Below, piece after piece: positions 43,854 through 53,201 of a stretch of DNA of 64,000 nucleotides (the stretch's first letter is position 1; each line of letters begins with the position of its first letter). Made by a program: the position numbers and the translations under genes. Source of the DNA: UBA9655 sp964474215 (GTDB lineage Bacteria > Pseudomonadota > Alphaproteobacteria > UBA9655); assembly GCA_964474215.1 (NCBI GenBank), contig CAYYRQ010000003.1:57772-121771 (forward strand). The letters run 5' to 3'. Under the pieces are notes generated by a model. The model was given only the letters and a program-made list of their open reading frames with translations. It did no database searches and had not been told where the DNA came from.

Positions 43854-44759
43854 TTAACCTGCTTTAGCCGACTTTCTTTCAGAAAACATGATCATCATCC
43901 CTGCTGCAATAATGATTACACACCCCAAAATGAGGGATTGAGTTGGCCAATTCCCATACAAGATGACATCAAACATAACACTCCAAATCATGGCAGAGTA
44001 AATCATCGGTGCTAAAATTCCGGCTGGAGCGTGATAATAGGCAAATGTCACACAGAGCTGACCAAGCCCTCCGCCAAGTCCAAGGAAAATAAGGGCAACC
44101 CAGCCTTCCCACGTAGGCGATACCCAGACAAAAGGTAAAGCCAACAGGGCCACAAGGGCAGGTAATAGGGATCCTAAAAAGGTGAGCATAAAACTGTCAT
44201 ACGAAGCTGAAAGGAGTCGCCCAAAAAGATTGTAAGCGGATTCCATGAATGCACCCATAATCACGAAAAGCGCCCCCCACTGAAATACATTTCCTTCAGG
44301 CTTAGCAATAATGAGGACGCCCAAAAACCCAACGCCAACGGCAAGGCCCTGCACAGTGGTAATCTTCTCTTTCAAAATAGGATAAGATAAAAGAACAAGA
44401 AACAATGTTGATGAAAAATAGAGCGCCATGGAATTCGACAAAGGTAGCTGCCCAATTCCAAAAAACAAGGAAGATAGCCCGACAGCCAATAAAAAGGCCC
44501 GCTTTATGTGAATCTTCCACTCCGGAGGGGAAGGAAAAACCCACTGCTGACGCATCAACAAAATAATACCTGCAGGAAAAATAGCGAAAAAACAACGGAA
44601 GAAAACAAGTTGAATCGGGGGGTATTGAACGACCGTATCCTTAATAATGGCATTAAGAACAGAAAAGGTAAACATGGCTAAAAGGATAAAAAAAATACCA
44701 CGCTTAACAGAAACGTGGGGCTTGTAGGTAACCTCATTCTGCGAATCTATTTTTTTCAT
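43854..44759 (-). CDS. EamA/DMT-family inner-membrane transporter
   Basis: A 301-residue protein with ten membrane segments in two EamA repeats: FILLAMFTFSVLNAI and LGVLIIAKPEG in the first half, FVIMGAFMESAYNLFGR and YHAPAGILAPMIYSAMIWSV in the second. These proteins move small organic molecules, often amino acids or nucleotides such as SAM; the substrate is unknown. It stands between secB and tRNA-Lys and reads in the same direction as both. Confidence 0.85.
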   Translation of the reverse strand: MKKIDSQNEVTYKPHVSVKRGIFFILLAMFTFSVLNAIIKDTVVQYPPIQLVFFRCFFAIFPAGIILLMRQQWVFPSPPEWKIHIKRAFLLAVGLSSLFFGIGQLPLSNSMALYFSSTLFLVLLSYPILKEKITTVQGLAVGVGFLGVLIIAKPEGNVFQWGALFVIMGAFMESAYNLFGRLLSASYDSFMLTFLGSLLPALVALLALPFVWVSPTWEGWVALIFLGLGGGLGQLCVTFAYYHAPAGILAPMIYSAMIWSVMFDVILYGNWPTQSLILGCVIIIAAGMMIMFSERKSAKAG

Positions 44760-44805
44760 AAAATAAAGGGGGAAACGTTAAATTTCCCCCATTCTCTCCC
44801 CCTGG

Positions 44806-45309
44806 TTACTGCTTAGCCTCTGATTTAGAAGACTGTTGCGCTTGCTCTTGTGCCATTTGACGTTGATATAGATCAGCGAAATCTACGGGTGTCAAGAGTA
44901 ATGCCGGATATCCACCCTCTTGTGAAGCTGTCGCGACAATGTTTCTGGCAAATGGGAATAAAATTCGAGGACATTCAATCATAAGAATAGGTCGAATATA
45001 TTCTTCTGGAACCTCGGGTCCGATTGAAAATGCACCAGCATATTCAAGATCCATTAAGAATGCTTGGCTTTCTTTTTTCTTAGCATCGATTCGTATTTTC
45101 AAAACAACTTCAAAATCACGATCTTTCAAATTGTGTGCATGAGCTTCAATGTTAATTGATATATTAGGTTTTTCTTCTGTGCCCGTAATATTTGACAATG
45201 CGTTAGGGTTTTCAAAGGAAAGATCTTTTACATATTGTGCCCTGACCATGAGCGGAGCTTGAGCTTGTTCCTGTTCATTTTTTTTGCTTGTTTCTTTCTT
45301 TTTCGCCAT
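44806..45309 (-). CDS. secB: Protein-export chaperone SecB
   Basis: A 167-residue protein. YVKDLSFENPNALSNI after a charged Gln-rich N-terminus, FLMDLEYAGAFSIG, then LMIECPRILFPFARNIVATAS are the SecB signature blocks. It binds unfolded preproteins and passes them to SecA. Acidic and helical ends match proteobacterial SecB. AAAGGA sits before the ATG. It is divergent from glmU. SecB would serve the many signal-peptide proteins encoded in this window. Confidence 0.95.
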   Translation of the reverse strand: MAKKKETSKKNEQEQAQAPLMVRAQYVKDLSFENPNALSNITGTEEKPNISINIEAHAHNLKDRDFEVVLKIRIDAKKKESQAFLMDLEYAGAFSIGPEVPEEYIRPILMIECPRILFPFARNIVATASQEGGYPALLLTPVDFADLYQRQMAQEQAQQSSKSEAKQ

Positions 45310-45471
45310 TTACTTAAATCCTTTCATGATACATTTCTGGATGAAGACTACATCACAACCAAATGCAAAAACAAGAGCTAGAAAGATTTTGTTGCCTTTT
45401 TTGATAAGAACTATTCTAGCATATCTTGTCATCTTGTGCTAAATACCATGCCACTTATAGGTTAAAAAAAG

Positions 45472-46806
45472 ATGAATATGATGCAAATTGTCGTTTTAGC
45501 TGCTGGCCACGGAACCCGAATGAAATCGGAGCTTCCCAAGATCCTTCACCCCTTAGGAGGCCGTCCGGTTCTTCATTACGTACTTGACCTCGCTCAACAG
45601 TTTAAACCTGAAAAAACGGTTCTTGTTGTAAGTCCGGGCTTAAAAGAAATTGAAACACCTTTTAACCACCAAACTGTTGTTCAACATCCTGCACAAGGCA
45701 CGGGAGATGCTGTTAAGTTTGCATTACCTTATTTATCTTCAAACGGGCATGTCCTCGTTCTATATGGTGATACGCCACTTATCGAAAAAAATACGCTGAA
45801 TGCTATGACTGCGCTTTCAGAAAAGCACCCCGAAACAGCTGTTATCGTCCTTGGGATGCGGGTAGAGAATCCGGGTGGCTATGGTCGACTTATTCTAAAC
45901 GCAAATAAAGAACTCGAAGAAATTATAGAAGCAAAAGACTTAAGCCCTAACCAACAATCTATTAACCTGTGTAATTCAGGCGTCATGCTCATACGTGGAG
46001 ATCTCTTAGAATTTCTATTAAATGCACTAAATCCTCAAAATGCAGGAAAAGAGTATTACCTCACAGATATCATTCAAATCGCTCGTAAAAATGGTCACGT
46101 ATGTCGTGTTGTAGAAGGAGATCCTTCTGAATTTATTGGAATCAATACCCGTCAAGACCTCGCCTCTGCAGAGGCTTCTCTCCAACAAAAGTGGCGGGAG
46201 CAAGCACTCAGTAATGGCGTTACGCTTATTGATCCCCAAACGACATATTTCAGCTACGATACAAAAGTTGAAGCCGATGTAACCGTCCACCCTTGTGTCG
46301 TATTTGGTCCTGGTGTGGAGATTAAAAAGAATGCAGAGATACTCCCTTTCAGCGAAGTCAGCCAATCTTTTATTGGCTCAAAAGCAAAAGTGGGTCCCTT
46401 TGCACGCTTACGTGGCGGGGTCCATCTCGACGAACAATCTGAAATCGGCAATTTTGTTGAAGTCAAAAATTCCACCTTTAGCAAAAAAGCAAAAGCAAAG
46501 CATTTGAGTTATATTGGCGATACTGAAGTGGGTTCATGCGCCAATATTGGAGCAGGCACAATTACCTGTAATTATGATGGATATAATAAGTTTAAAACAA
46601 AAATCGGTGAAAACGCCTTTATTGGTTCCAATAGTTCACTTGTAGCCCCGATCACAATCGGTGAGTTTGCAATTGTTGGAGCTGGAAGTGTTGTCACTGA
46701 AAATATAGAAAATCGAGATCTAGTCATTTCACGAGGGAAACAAACCGCATTTGAAAAAGGCGCGGACAAATTTCGTGAGAAACGTTTAAAAAGAAAGGGT
46801 GCCTAG
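45472..46806 (+). CDS. glmU: Bifunctional UDP-GlcNAc pyrophosphorylase / glucosamine-1-P acetyltransferase GlmU
   Basis: A 444-residue enzyme. Residues 1-230 are the uridylyltransferase (LAAGHGTRMKSELPKILHPL, the UTP-binding loop). Residues 245-440 form a left-handed beta-helix with hexapeptide repeats such as GPFARLRGGVHLDEQSEIGN and the acetyl-CoA site CNYDGYNKF. It makes UDP-GlcNAc for peptidoglycan and lipid A. It lies 3 bases before glmS, so the two steps from fructose-6-P to UDP-GlcNAc share a transcript; the middle enzyme GlmM is not in the window. Confidence 0.97.
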   Translation: MNMMQIVVLAAGHGTRMKSELPKILHPLGGRPVLHYVLDLAQQFKPEKTVLVVSPGLKEIETPFNHQTVVQHPAQGTGDAVKFALPYLSSNGHVLVLYGDTPLIEKNTLNAMTALSEKHPETAVIVLGMRVENPGGYGRLILNANKELEEIIEAKDLSPNQQSINLCNSGVMLIRGDLLEFLLNALNPQNAGKEYYLTDIIQIARKNGHVCRVVEGDPSEFIGINTRQDLASAEASLQQKWREQALSNGVTLIDPQTTYFSYDTKVEADVTVHPCVVFGPGVEIKKNAEILPFSEVSQSFIGSKAKVGPFARLRGGVHLDEQSEIGNFVEVKNSTFSKKAKAKHLSYIGDTEVGSCANIGAGTITCNYDGYNKFKTKIGENAFIGSNSSLVAPITIGEFAIVGAGSVVTENIENRDLVISRGKQTAFEKGADKFREKRLKRKGA

Positions 46807-46809
46807 CTT

Positions 46810-48624
46810 ATGTGTGGAATTATTGGAATTGTTGGTAATCATTCTGTCGCGCAAAGGCTCATTCAGGGACTTGAAAAGTTGGAATATCGAGGCTACGACT
46901 CGGCTGGAATAGCAACTGTTTTTGATGGGAAAATACACAAATCAAAAGCGCAAGGTAAACTTATTAACCTCAAAGAAAAATTATTAGATAACCCCTTACA
47001 TGGACATATTGGCATTGGTCATACACGTTGGGCCACCCATGGCGAACCAAGTGAGGTAAATGCTCATCCTCATGCCAATGAAAGAGTTGCTGTCGTTCAT
47101 AATGGTATTATCGAAAACCATGAAGAACTTCGAAAAGATTTAGAGGCAAAAGGATACCAATTTAAAAGTCAAACAGATACGGAGGCTGTCGCCCACCTCA
47201 TCGCCTCTTATATGGATCAAGGGCACCCTCCTCAAGAAGCCCTTTCTCGGGCTTTGAAAGACTTAAAGGGAGCTTTTGCCCTAGCCATCATCTTTAAGGG
47301 TTATGAGAATCTCCTTATGGTTGCACGCCAAGGAGGAAGCCCTCTGGCCATTGGTTACACAGATGGAGAAAAGTATGTTGGTTCAGATGCTATTGCCCTT
47401 ACATCTTTAACACAAAAAGTTTGCTACCTAGAAGATGGCGATTGGGCCATCCTTGCTCCAGAGGAAGTGACAATTTTTAACAAAGACGGAGATAAAATCG
47501 AAAGACCCATCGAAACAAGTCATGTAAGTGAGAATGAGATCAGCAAAGGATCTTATGATTATTTCATGTTAAAAGAAATTCAAGAACAGCCGATCATCAT
47601 TCAAAATATCCTCAATAAATATATAGATGATGGATCTCTAAAATTGCCAAAATTGGAGTGGGATAAAATCCAGCGTTTAACGATTTCTGCATGTGGTACA
47701 GCTTTTTATTCAGGGCTTGTGGCTAAGTATTGGTTTGAAAAAATTGCTCGACTGCCCGTTGAAATTGATGTTGCATCTGAGTTTCGTTATCGCACGCCCC
47801 CTCTTCCTGAGAAAGGGCTTAGTCTTGTTATTTCTCAGTCAGGTGAGACCATTGATACGCTGGCTGCGCTGGACTATATGAAGTCTCAAAACCAAACTAT
47901 TTTATCGATTGTTAATGTTCCTGGCAGTTCAATAGCCCGACAATCCGAAAACGTGCTTTTAATGGAGGCCGGCCCCGAAATTGGTGTTGCCGCCACAAAA
48001 TCCTTTACTTCTCAACTAACAATATTGTCTCTTCTTGTCATTGACGCAGCATATGCACGAGGCGTGTTAGACAAGAATCAGCTTGAAGAGTTGATTCTCT
48101 CATTGAAATTTCTTCCCGCGCTCTCTGAATCCATACTTTTACTTGATAATAAAATTGCTCAACTGTCCCAAATATTGGCAAAAGCTAAAGATGTTCTCTT
48201 TTTGGGTCGAGGCATCCATTATCCTATGGCCCTTGAAGGCGCACTTAAACTCAAAGAAATTAGCTACATCCATGCAGAAGCTTACGCCGCTGGTGAAATG
48301 AAACATGGTCCAATAGCCCTATTGGACGAAAATGTTCCTGTCGTGGTGTTAGCGCCTTTTGATGACTTATTCGAAAAAACGGCATCTAACATTCAAGAAG
48401 TGATCGCTCGTAAGGCCCCGGTTATTATTTTAACAGACAAACATGGCGCTCAACACTTTAGTTCATCTAAAGCAGAGACCCTCGTTCTTCCCATAACATC
48501 AACATTTACAGCACCCACTGCTTATGGAATCGCATTGCAATTACTCTCCTATCATACGGCGCTCATAAAAGGAACAGACGTTGATCAACCCCGGAATTTA
48601 GCCAAATCTGTAACTGTCGAATAA
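46810..48624 (+). CDS. glmS: Glutamine:fructose-6-phosphate aminotransferase GlmS
   Basis: A 604-residue enzyme of the usual size. After Met removal the N-terminal Cys is the glutaminase nucleophile (CGIIGIVGNH); GIGHTRWATHG and AVVHNGIIENHEEL belong to the same domain. Two SIS isomerase domains follow: ISACGTAFYSGLVAKYW and VISQSGETIDT, then LFLGRGIHYPMALEGALKLKE and HAEAYAAGEMKHGP. The end NLAKSVTVE is conserved. It makes glucosamine-6-phosphate. Coupled with glmU; no GlmS ribozyme-like element is present because the gap is only 3 bases. Confidence 0.97.
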   Translation: MCGIIGIVGNHSVAQRLIQGLEKLEYRGYDSAGIATVFDGKIHKSKAQGKLINLKEKLLDNPLHGHIGIGHTRWATHGEPSEVNAHPHANERVAVVHNGIIENHEELRKDLEAKGYQFKSQTDTEAVAHLIASYMDQGHPPQEALSRALKDLKGAFALAIIFKGYENLLMVARQGGSPLAIGYTDGEKYVGSDAIALTSLTQKVCYLEDGDWAILAPEEVTIFNKDGDKIERPIETSHVSENEISKGSYDYFMLKEIQEQPIIIQNILNKYIDDGSLKLPKLEWDKIQRLTISACGTAFYSGLVAKYWFEKIARLPVEIDVASEFRYRTPPLPEKGLSLVISQSGETIDTLAALDYMKSQNQTILSIVNVPGSSIARQSENVLLMEAGPEIGVAATKSFTSQLTILSLLVIDAAYARGVLDKNQLEELILSLKFLPALSESILLLDNKIAQLSQILAKAKDVLFLGRGIHYPMALEGALKLKEISYIHAEAYAAGEMKHGPIALLDENVPVVVLAPFDDLFEKTASNIQEVIARKAPVIILTDKHGAQHFSSSKAETLVLPITSTFTAPTAYGIALQLLSYHTALIKGTDVDQPRNLAKSVTVE

Positions 48625-48630
48625 TCGTTT

Positions 48631-49650
48631 CTAAAAACCTTGCAAAGGTCGCAACTTAATCAACGGGACGGGACCAACGGATAGTCTTTTATTCTGTAAA
48701 GTAATTGGTATCGTTAGCCTGCGTCCGTATTCCTCATCAGGAACGGACAGAAGCTCAAGGACATAAAAAGCATTTCTTGCTTTTTTCTTTTTAACCCACC
48801 CTAGCTTTACCATATCTCGAAGAGCATCCTGGTATCCTATGATATCACTTGAAAATGACCCCAAAGGATAGAGTTCTTTATCAAGGGTAATTGTTCCTTT
48901 TGCATCAATGAGCAAAGGTAGCCAGGTTATGTTCAACTCTGAAACATCCAATATTCCTCCCCCAGCGCGCCATTCTTCAAGGCTTGTTGGCAATGTTTTG
49001 GGTTCATACCCTGAAAACTTTGCTTCTATCTTTAGCTTAAAGGGGTGCTCAAATGGCTTAAGGCCAAGAACCGCTTCAAAATTTTGCCCTTCTGTCGAAA
49101 AACGAAATGACAACTCGGATGGTTTAGTTATGTTTTGAGCATTTACAAACGTGTTCGTCAAATAAACAGGTTGGGCTTTATCGCCTAACAAAGAAGAAAT
49201 GTGGCTCACGGAAACTTTGGCTTCCTCTAATTTACCTTCTGACGTAAGGTCAAAGTTAGCCTCTGCCCCCTTAAATTCTAAAACACCCAAAGGAAAAGGC
49301 ATTGCCTGCGGTACTTTGAGCTTATGCAGACCATTAAAGTAACACGTCAGATTTGTAATATTCCAAGGTTTTGCACGTACTTCAACTTCTGGACCATTCC
49401 ATTCTAAAAGCCCTCTCGAATCTTTAACATAAAGATTAATGACGGATAATTTCAGTAAAAGAGGGTTACCAGAGATAGAGACTTTATCATAAGAAATGGT
49501 GTATCCTTTTTCTTTTAAATTCTTTTCGACATGAACGAGGTTTTTTTCAAGCTCTTTGACTCCAAATTCATAGACCAAGAACCAACCTATAAAAAAGAGA
49601 GCACATAAAAATAAAAGCCCTGCATAAACTATTTTTCGATTTAAATACAT
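48631..49650 (-). CDS. DUF2125 protein
   Basis: A 339-residue protein from the ATG at 49650; GAGGTAGC lies just before it and this ATG is right at the stop of the plsC gene, whereas an upstream start would overlap that gene by 47 bases. One N-terminal membrane segment (VYAGLLFLCALFFIGWFLVY) anchors a periplasmic beta-rich domain. The block YTISYDKVSISGNPLLLKLSV is typical of DUF2125, a family of unknown role found in alphaproteobacteria and resembling AsmA/TamB-type envelope proteins. It is the last gene of the ftsE operon. Confidence 0.8.
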   Translation of the reverse strand: MYLNRKIVYAGLLFLCALFFIGWFLVYEFGVKELEKNLVHVEKNLKEKGYTISYDKVSISGNPLLLKLSVINLYVKDSRGLLEWNGPEVEVRAKPWNITNLTCYFNGLHKLKVPQAMPFPLGVLEFKGAEANFDLTSEGKLEEAKVSVSHISSLLGDKAQPVYLTNTFVNAQNITKPSELSFRFSTEGQNFEAVLGLKPFEHPFKLKIEAKFSGYEPKTLPTSLEEWRAGGGILDVSELNITWLPLLIDAKGTITLDKELYPLGSFSSDIIGYQDALRDMVKLGWVKKKKARNAFYVLELLSVPDEEYGRRLTIPITLQNKRLSVGPVPLIKLRPLQGF

Positions 49651-49651
49651 T

Positions 49652-50374
49652 TTAGCTACCTCTACCAACAAGTTGCTGGGTTTTTGTTTCAATTTCATCT
49701 TTTAGTATACGCATAAATTCATGACGCGATAACCCTGGTTTTATGGGATCAAGAATTTCTAGAATAATTTCGCCAGGATATTTTAGAAAACCACGTCGAG
49801 GCCAAAATTTCCCAGCGTTATGCGCAACGGGTATCACAGAGAGCCCCAGATGAAGATACATACTCGCAATACCAGAATGATACACACCTTCTTGACCTGG
49901 TTGAGACCGCGTTCCTTCAGGAAAAATAATAACTGATTGTCCTCTTTTAATCGCTTCCTCCGAATTTTTAAGCAATCTTTTTAAGTCCTGAATCGCTCTG
50001 CCCTTTGAACGATCCAATGGAACAACGCCCAACTTTTTTAGATAACAACCAAAAAGAGGGATCCAAATGAGTTGTTTCTTCAAAACAACCGAGGGGTTTT
50101 CAAGTAAATCATAAAAAATTATTGTTTCCCAAGCCGATTGATGCTTTACAGCAAACAAACAAGGATATGTTGGAATTTTTTCTTTACCCACTACTTTATA
50201 GCGCAAGCCTACGGTCAATTTACACACATTGATTACATAACGAATCCAAAGTTTTGCAACCTTGTTGCAGTATTTTCTAGGTAGAATAAGCGTCGGCATA
50301 AAAAAAAGAGAGAAACCTAATGTCCCTCCATAAAACCCCAAATTAAATAAAATCGACCTTAAAAATATTATCAT
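49652..50374 (-). CDS. plsC: 1-acyl-sn-glycerol-3-phosphate acyltransferase PlsC
   Basis: A 240-residue membrane-bound acyltransferase. Motif I is KHQSAWETII (H-x4-E in place of the standard H-x4-D), motif II is the VPLDRSKGRA block, motif III is IFPEGTRSQPG and motif IV VIPVAHNAG. It makes phosphatidic acid from lysophosphatidic acid. The Glu in motif I is unusual in most families but occurs in alphaproteobacterial members. It starts almost at the stop of the ydcF-like gene and ends 1 base before the DUF2125 start. Confidence 0.87.
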   Translation of the reverse strand: MIIFLRSILFNLGFYGGTLGFSLFFMPTLILPRKYCNKVAKLWIRYVINVCKLTVGLRYKVVGKEKIPTYPCLFAVKHQSAWETIIFYDLLENPSVVLKKQLIWIPLFGCYLKKLGVVPLDRSKGRAIQDLKRLLKNSEEAIKRGQSVIIFPEGTRSQPGQEGVYHSGIASMYLHLGLSVIPVAHNAGKFWPRRGFLKYPGEIILEILDPIKPGLSRHEFMRILKDEIETKTQQLVGRGS

Positions 50375-50375
50375 A

Positions 50376-50984
50376 CTAAAGCCATTTACTGATGAAATGC
50401 TTCAAATCTTGGAAGGGGTGCCGAATAAAAGCAAAAAGAAACTTATGATACTCTTGAATAACAAGGCTAAGCGTATTTGTATTTAACCACCACTTTTTTT
50501 CCAAGAAGCTTTCACCAACCACTGGATGGGATATAATTTCTACATCAGGCAGTAAATATCTTATTTCCAAGAGACTTCTTGGCATATGATAGTTTGATGT
50601 AATCAATCTGAAATTTTTGATAGAATGTTTTTTTACCCATTTTGATGTTTCTCTTGCATTTCCTTTGGTGTCTAATGCTTTGTAATCAAGGGTAATATTT
50701 CTTTCATCAATCCGCCCAGACAACAAATCAGGAAACTTTGTTTGAGGATTTACCCCAGATATAAGGAGATAGTTTCCTTTTGCTTGTTTAAATAATGTCA
50801 GGGCTTCCTTTAACCGCATCTTACCCCCCGTAAAAATAACAATACCTTGTGTCGTTTTATCCGTTTGTTCTGGAGCAGAAGGAATAATCCGCGTGAACAA
50901 AACAAGACCAGCAAACCATAAAAGTCCCATGAAAGAGGTAAATAGAATAACGCGAATTGTTAGATGAAAAAGAGACCTTAGCAT
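50376..50984 (-). CDS. YdcF/SanA-family (DUF218) membrane protein
   Basis: A 202-residue protein with one N-terminal membrane segment and a DUF218 domain: GIVIFTGGKMRLKEAL, YLLISGVNP, TKGNARETSKWV and RLITSNYHMPRSLLEI. Proteins of this group (SanA, ElyC, YdcF) take part in envelope maintenance; the exact reaction is unsettled. It overlaps the end of gmhB by 7 bases and abuts plsC, so it is co-translated with them. Confidence 0.85.
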   Translation of the reverse strand: MLRSLFHLTIRVILFTSFMGLLWFAGLVLFTRIIPSAPEQTDKTTQGIVIFTGGKMRLKEALTLFKQAKGNYLLISGVNPQTKFPDLLSGRIDERNITLDYKALDTKGNARETSKWVKKHSIKNFRLITSNYHMPRSLLEIRYLLPDVEIISHPVVGESFLEKKWWLNTNTLSLVIQEYHKFLFAFIRHPFQDLKHFISKWL

Positions 50985-51526
50985 GACATTCTTTCAACGA
51001 TATAGCTTGAGGCATCATAGAGATCATCGAATACATTCATGGGCTCAAGATCTTGCAATGCGTTGTTTTGGAGAGTTAACTGGCCCTTTCCTGTACGAAC
51101 TAAATAGCGACAACAACCCGCTTTCTTTGCAGCTTGTAAGTCGCGCAGAGCATCTCCTATAACGACAACTTCCAGAGGTGTCACTTGAAAATCATCTATC
51201 GCTTGATAAATCAAACCTGGATTTGGCTTTCGGTCAGGGTGTGAATCATCACAAGATGTGCAGGCATAAATTTTATCAATAGATGTGCCCTCTTTTTTCA
51301 AGAGCTGTTGGAGATAGTCATGGATATCATCTAACGCCTCAGTTGTGAGCTTCCCACGACCAACAATGGCTTGGTTTGTCACAATGGCAACATGAAGTCC
51401 AAATTGTTTAAGCTTCTTAATAGCATCAATGACTTTTGGAAGTAGAACAAACTCCTCTAAAGATTTTACAGAATCTGGACGATCGACATTAATCACGCCA
51501 TCTCGATCTAAAAGCACTAACTTCAT
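50978..51526 (-). CDS. gmhB: D-glycero-D-manno-heptose 1,7-bisphosphate 7-phosphatase GmhB
   Basis: From the ATG at 51526, which overlaps the ftsX stop by 4 bases, it has 182 residues; upstream in-frame starts would run into ftsX. It is a HAD-IIIA phosphatase: nucleophile and acid/base in LLDRDGVINVD, then AIVTNQAIVGRG, RKPNPGL and VIGDALRDLQAA. The zinc loop of E. coli GmhB (Cys-x-His plus Cys-x-Cys) is not evident; the segment reads YACTSCDDSHPDRKP. It makes heptose-1-phosphate in ADP-heptose synthesis, together with gmhA and hldE 2 kb away. Confidence 0.85.
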   Translation of the reverse strand: MKLVLLDRDGVINVDRPDSVKSLEEFVLLPKVIDAIKKLKQFGLHVAIVTNQAIVGRGKLTTEALDDIHDYLQQLLKKEGTSIDKIYACTSCDDSHPDRKPNPGLIYQAIDDFQVTPLEVVVIGDALRDLQAAKKAGCCRYLVRTGKGQLTLQNNALQDLEPMNVFDDLYDASSYIVERMSC

Positions 51527-52392
51527 TGTCGCAAAACCCTTATCACGGCAACGCGCGCAACAAACATCATTAAAAGGGCTGTAAAAAGGGGCGCAGCTAT
51601 AAATACGCACAGAGCTTGAATAAAAAAGGAAGAATCTGTTACCTGGATGAGACCTGCGCTTTTAAAGAGAAATGAAATGCCTAGAAAAGTTATAAAGGCA
51701 CAAAGCGACCCCAGAACGCCAGAAACAAGCCCCTGCCTGAGTGCATTCATTTGAAACTGCTTTGCAATATATGAATTTGTAGCACCAATGAGACTCAGCA
51801 CTTCTATAATCTGTCGATGAATAAGAAGGCTTGTATGTGTAGCAAACATTGTTGTTGCAAGAGCAGCAGATAAGATCAAACACGTCAACAAAAAGGCTAG
51901 TAATACGCCCGAATGTACGAGTTTAGAAACCTGACTTTGCCATTCTCTATGATTTATAATTTCAAGATGAGGAGAAATGACTTCTAATTGTTTTTTTAAG
52001 TCGTTCACATCAACAATTTTACCCCTCTTAAACGAAACATCAATGATGATTGGAAGAGAGAGAAGTTGGGGATTCAAGTTTTCTCCCACAACGGAATGAA
52101 ATAAATTCATCATTTCATCTTGGGGTATGACTTTAGCATCCTCCACATCAGGTGATCGCTTTAATATGTCCAAAGCCTTGTTTTCAAGTTCCGAAGCAGA
52201 TTGGCTTGAGAATGTTGGAATCTCAATGGATATATCTGTTGTAAGCTCTTGTTCCCAATTAAGTGTTACAAATAACATAAATAAAGTGAAAACAAAGCAA
52301 AGGCTACCCAAATACACCATCAACCCTACAATTTTAGGAACAAAGTGAGCCGCAATATCTTTTCTTAAGGGAAGATCGCGCTGCAACCTCAT
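51523..52392 (-). CDS. ftsX: Cell division protein FtsX
   Basis: A 289-residue membrane protein with four segments, one near the N-terminus (VYLGSLCFVFTLFMLF) and three at the C-terminal end, and a periplasmic domain in between with the ISPHLEIINHREW block. It forms the inner-membrane half of FtsEX, which couples ATP use to septal peptidoglycan hydrolase activation. The ATG overlaps the ftsE stop by 4 bases. The sequence is divergent from model species, but neighbour and topology settle it. Confidence 0.9.
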   Translation of the reverse strand: MRLQRDLPLRKDIAAHFVPKIVGLMVYLGSLCFVFTLFMLFVTLNWEQELTTDISIEIPTFSSQSASELENKALDILKRSPDVEDAKVIPQDEMMNLFHSVVGENLNPQLLSLPIIIDVSFKRGKIVDVNDLKKQLEVISPHLEIINHREWQSQVSKLVHSGVLLAFLLTCLILSAALATTMFATHTSLLIHRQIIEVLSLIGATNSYIAKQFQMNALRQGLVSGVLGSLCAFITFLGISFLFKSAGLIQVTDSSFFIQALCVFIAAPLFTALLMMFVARVAVIRVLRQ

Positions 52393-53072
52393 TGCTGTCC
52401 TCCCTTTTTCGTAAGGACTGTTCCTTCTTCAATAGCTAATTGAGGGTAAGGAAACCTTTCCAAAATTCTTTGGTTATGTGTGGCAATTATGATCGCCGTC
52501 CCCATTTTGTTCAGCTCCTCAAAAAGATTAATGAGCTTCATTGCCATTTCATCATCTACATTTCCGGTTGGCTCATCTGCTAAAAGAAGCTGTGGCCGCG
52601 ATACAATAGCCCTAGCGATAGAAGCACGCTGCTTTTGTCCACCTGAAAGCGACGTAGGATAAACATTGATTTGGTCCTTTAAACCTACCCATTCCAAAAG
52701 CTCACGGGCATGTTTGTTGCTCCGCTTTGAATCAACGCCACGAACCCTAAGAGGAAGAGAGACATTCTCAATCACCTTAAGGTGGTCAAGGAGCTTAAAC
52801 TCCTGGAAAACAACGCCCATTCTTTGTCGCAGCAGGGGAATCAACGAAGGTTTTATCTGACGCGCATTTTCACCAAAAAGTTCAACACTGCCAATTGTTG
52901 GCTTCAAACCTAAATACAATATTCTTATGAGTGATGATTTTCCAGAACCGCTAGGGCCGGTTAGAAAATGAAAAGAGCCTCGCTCAATGTCAAATGAGAC
53001 CCCAGAGAATATGGGACATCCCTTTGTATATTGATGACCAACCCCCATAAACCGTGCAATTAAATCAGACAT
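52389..53072 (-). CDS. ftsE: Cell division ATP-binding protein FtsE
   Basis: A 227-residue ABC ATPase. Walker A is LTGPSGSGKSSLIRI, the Q-loop is VVFQEFKLLDHL, the signature is SLSGGQKQRASIARAI and Walker B is LLLADEPTGNVD. FEL-type residues and a length of about 225 fit FtsE. It pairs with FtsX in the septal ring. It heads a six-gene operon: ftsE, ftsX, gmhB, the ydcF-like gene, plsC and DUF2125. The promoter must lie in the 125 bases before it, opposite the zinc-ribbon gene. Confidence 0.95.
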   Translation of the reverse strand: MSDLIARFMGVGHQYTKGCPIFSGVSFDIERGSFHFLTGPSGSGKSSLIRILYLGLKPTIGSVELFGENARQIKPSLIPLLRQRMGVVFQEFKLLDHLKVIENVSLPLRVRGVDSKRSNKHARELLEWVGLKDQINVYPTSLSGGQKQRASIARAIVSRPQLLLADEPTGNVDDEMAMKLINLFEELNKMGTAIIIATHNQRILERFPYPQLAIEEGTVLTKKGGQQ

Positions 53073-53165
53073 AGACTCTATCCTTACAATAAACGCTTAA
53101 AGACAATGGCATAATAATAAACTATCGTCTAGCTTGCACTAAGTTTATAAAGGGAATATAACAAA

Positions 53166-53201
53166 ATGAATATGCATCTAAGAGAGACTCTAGAAGAATG
53201 A
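53166..53201 (+). CDS. Possible 11-codon upstream ORF
   Basis: An ATG at 53166 opens MNMHLRETLEE and its TGA overlaps the ATG of the zinc-ribbon gene by 4 bases. GGGAATATAAC lies about 8 bases upstream, a fair ribosome binding site. It may be a leader peptide that couples translation of the next gene, or chance. Confidence 0.3.
   Translation: MNMHLRETLEE

Noticed and set aside
46807..46809. GlmS riboswitch before glmS
   Set aside because: Only three bases separate glmU and glmS, so there is no room for it.
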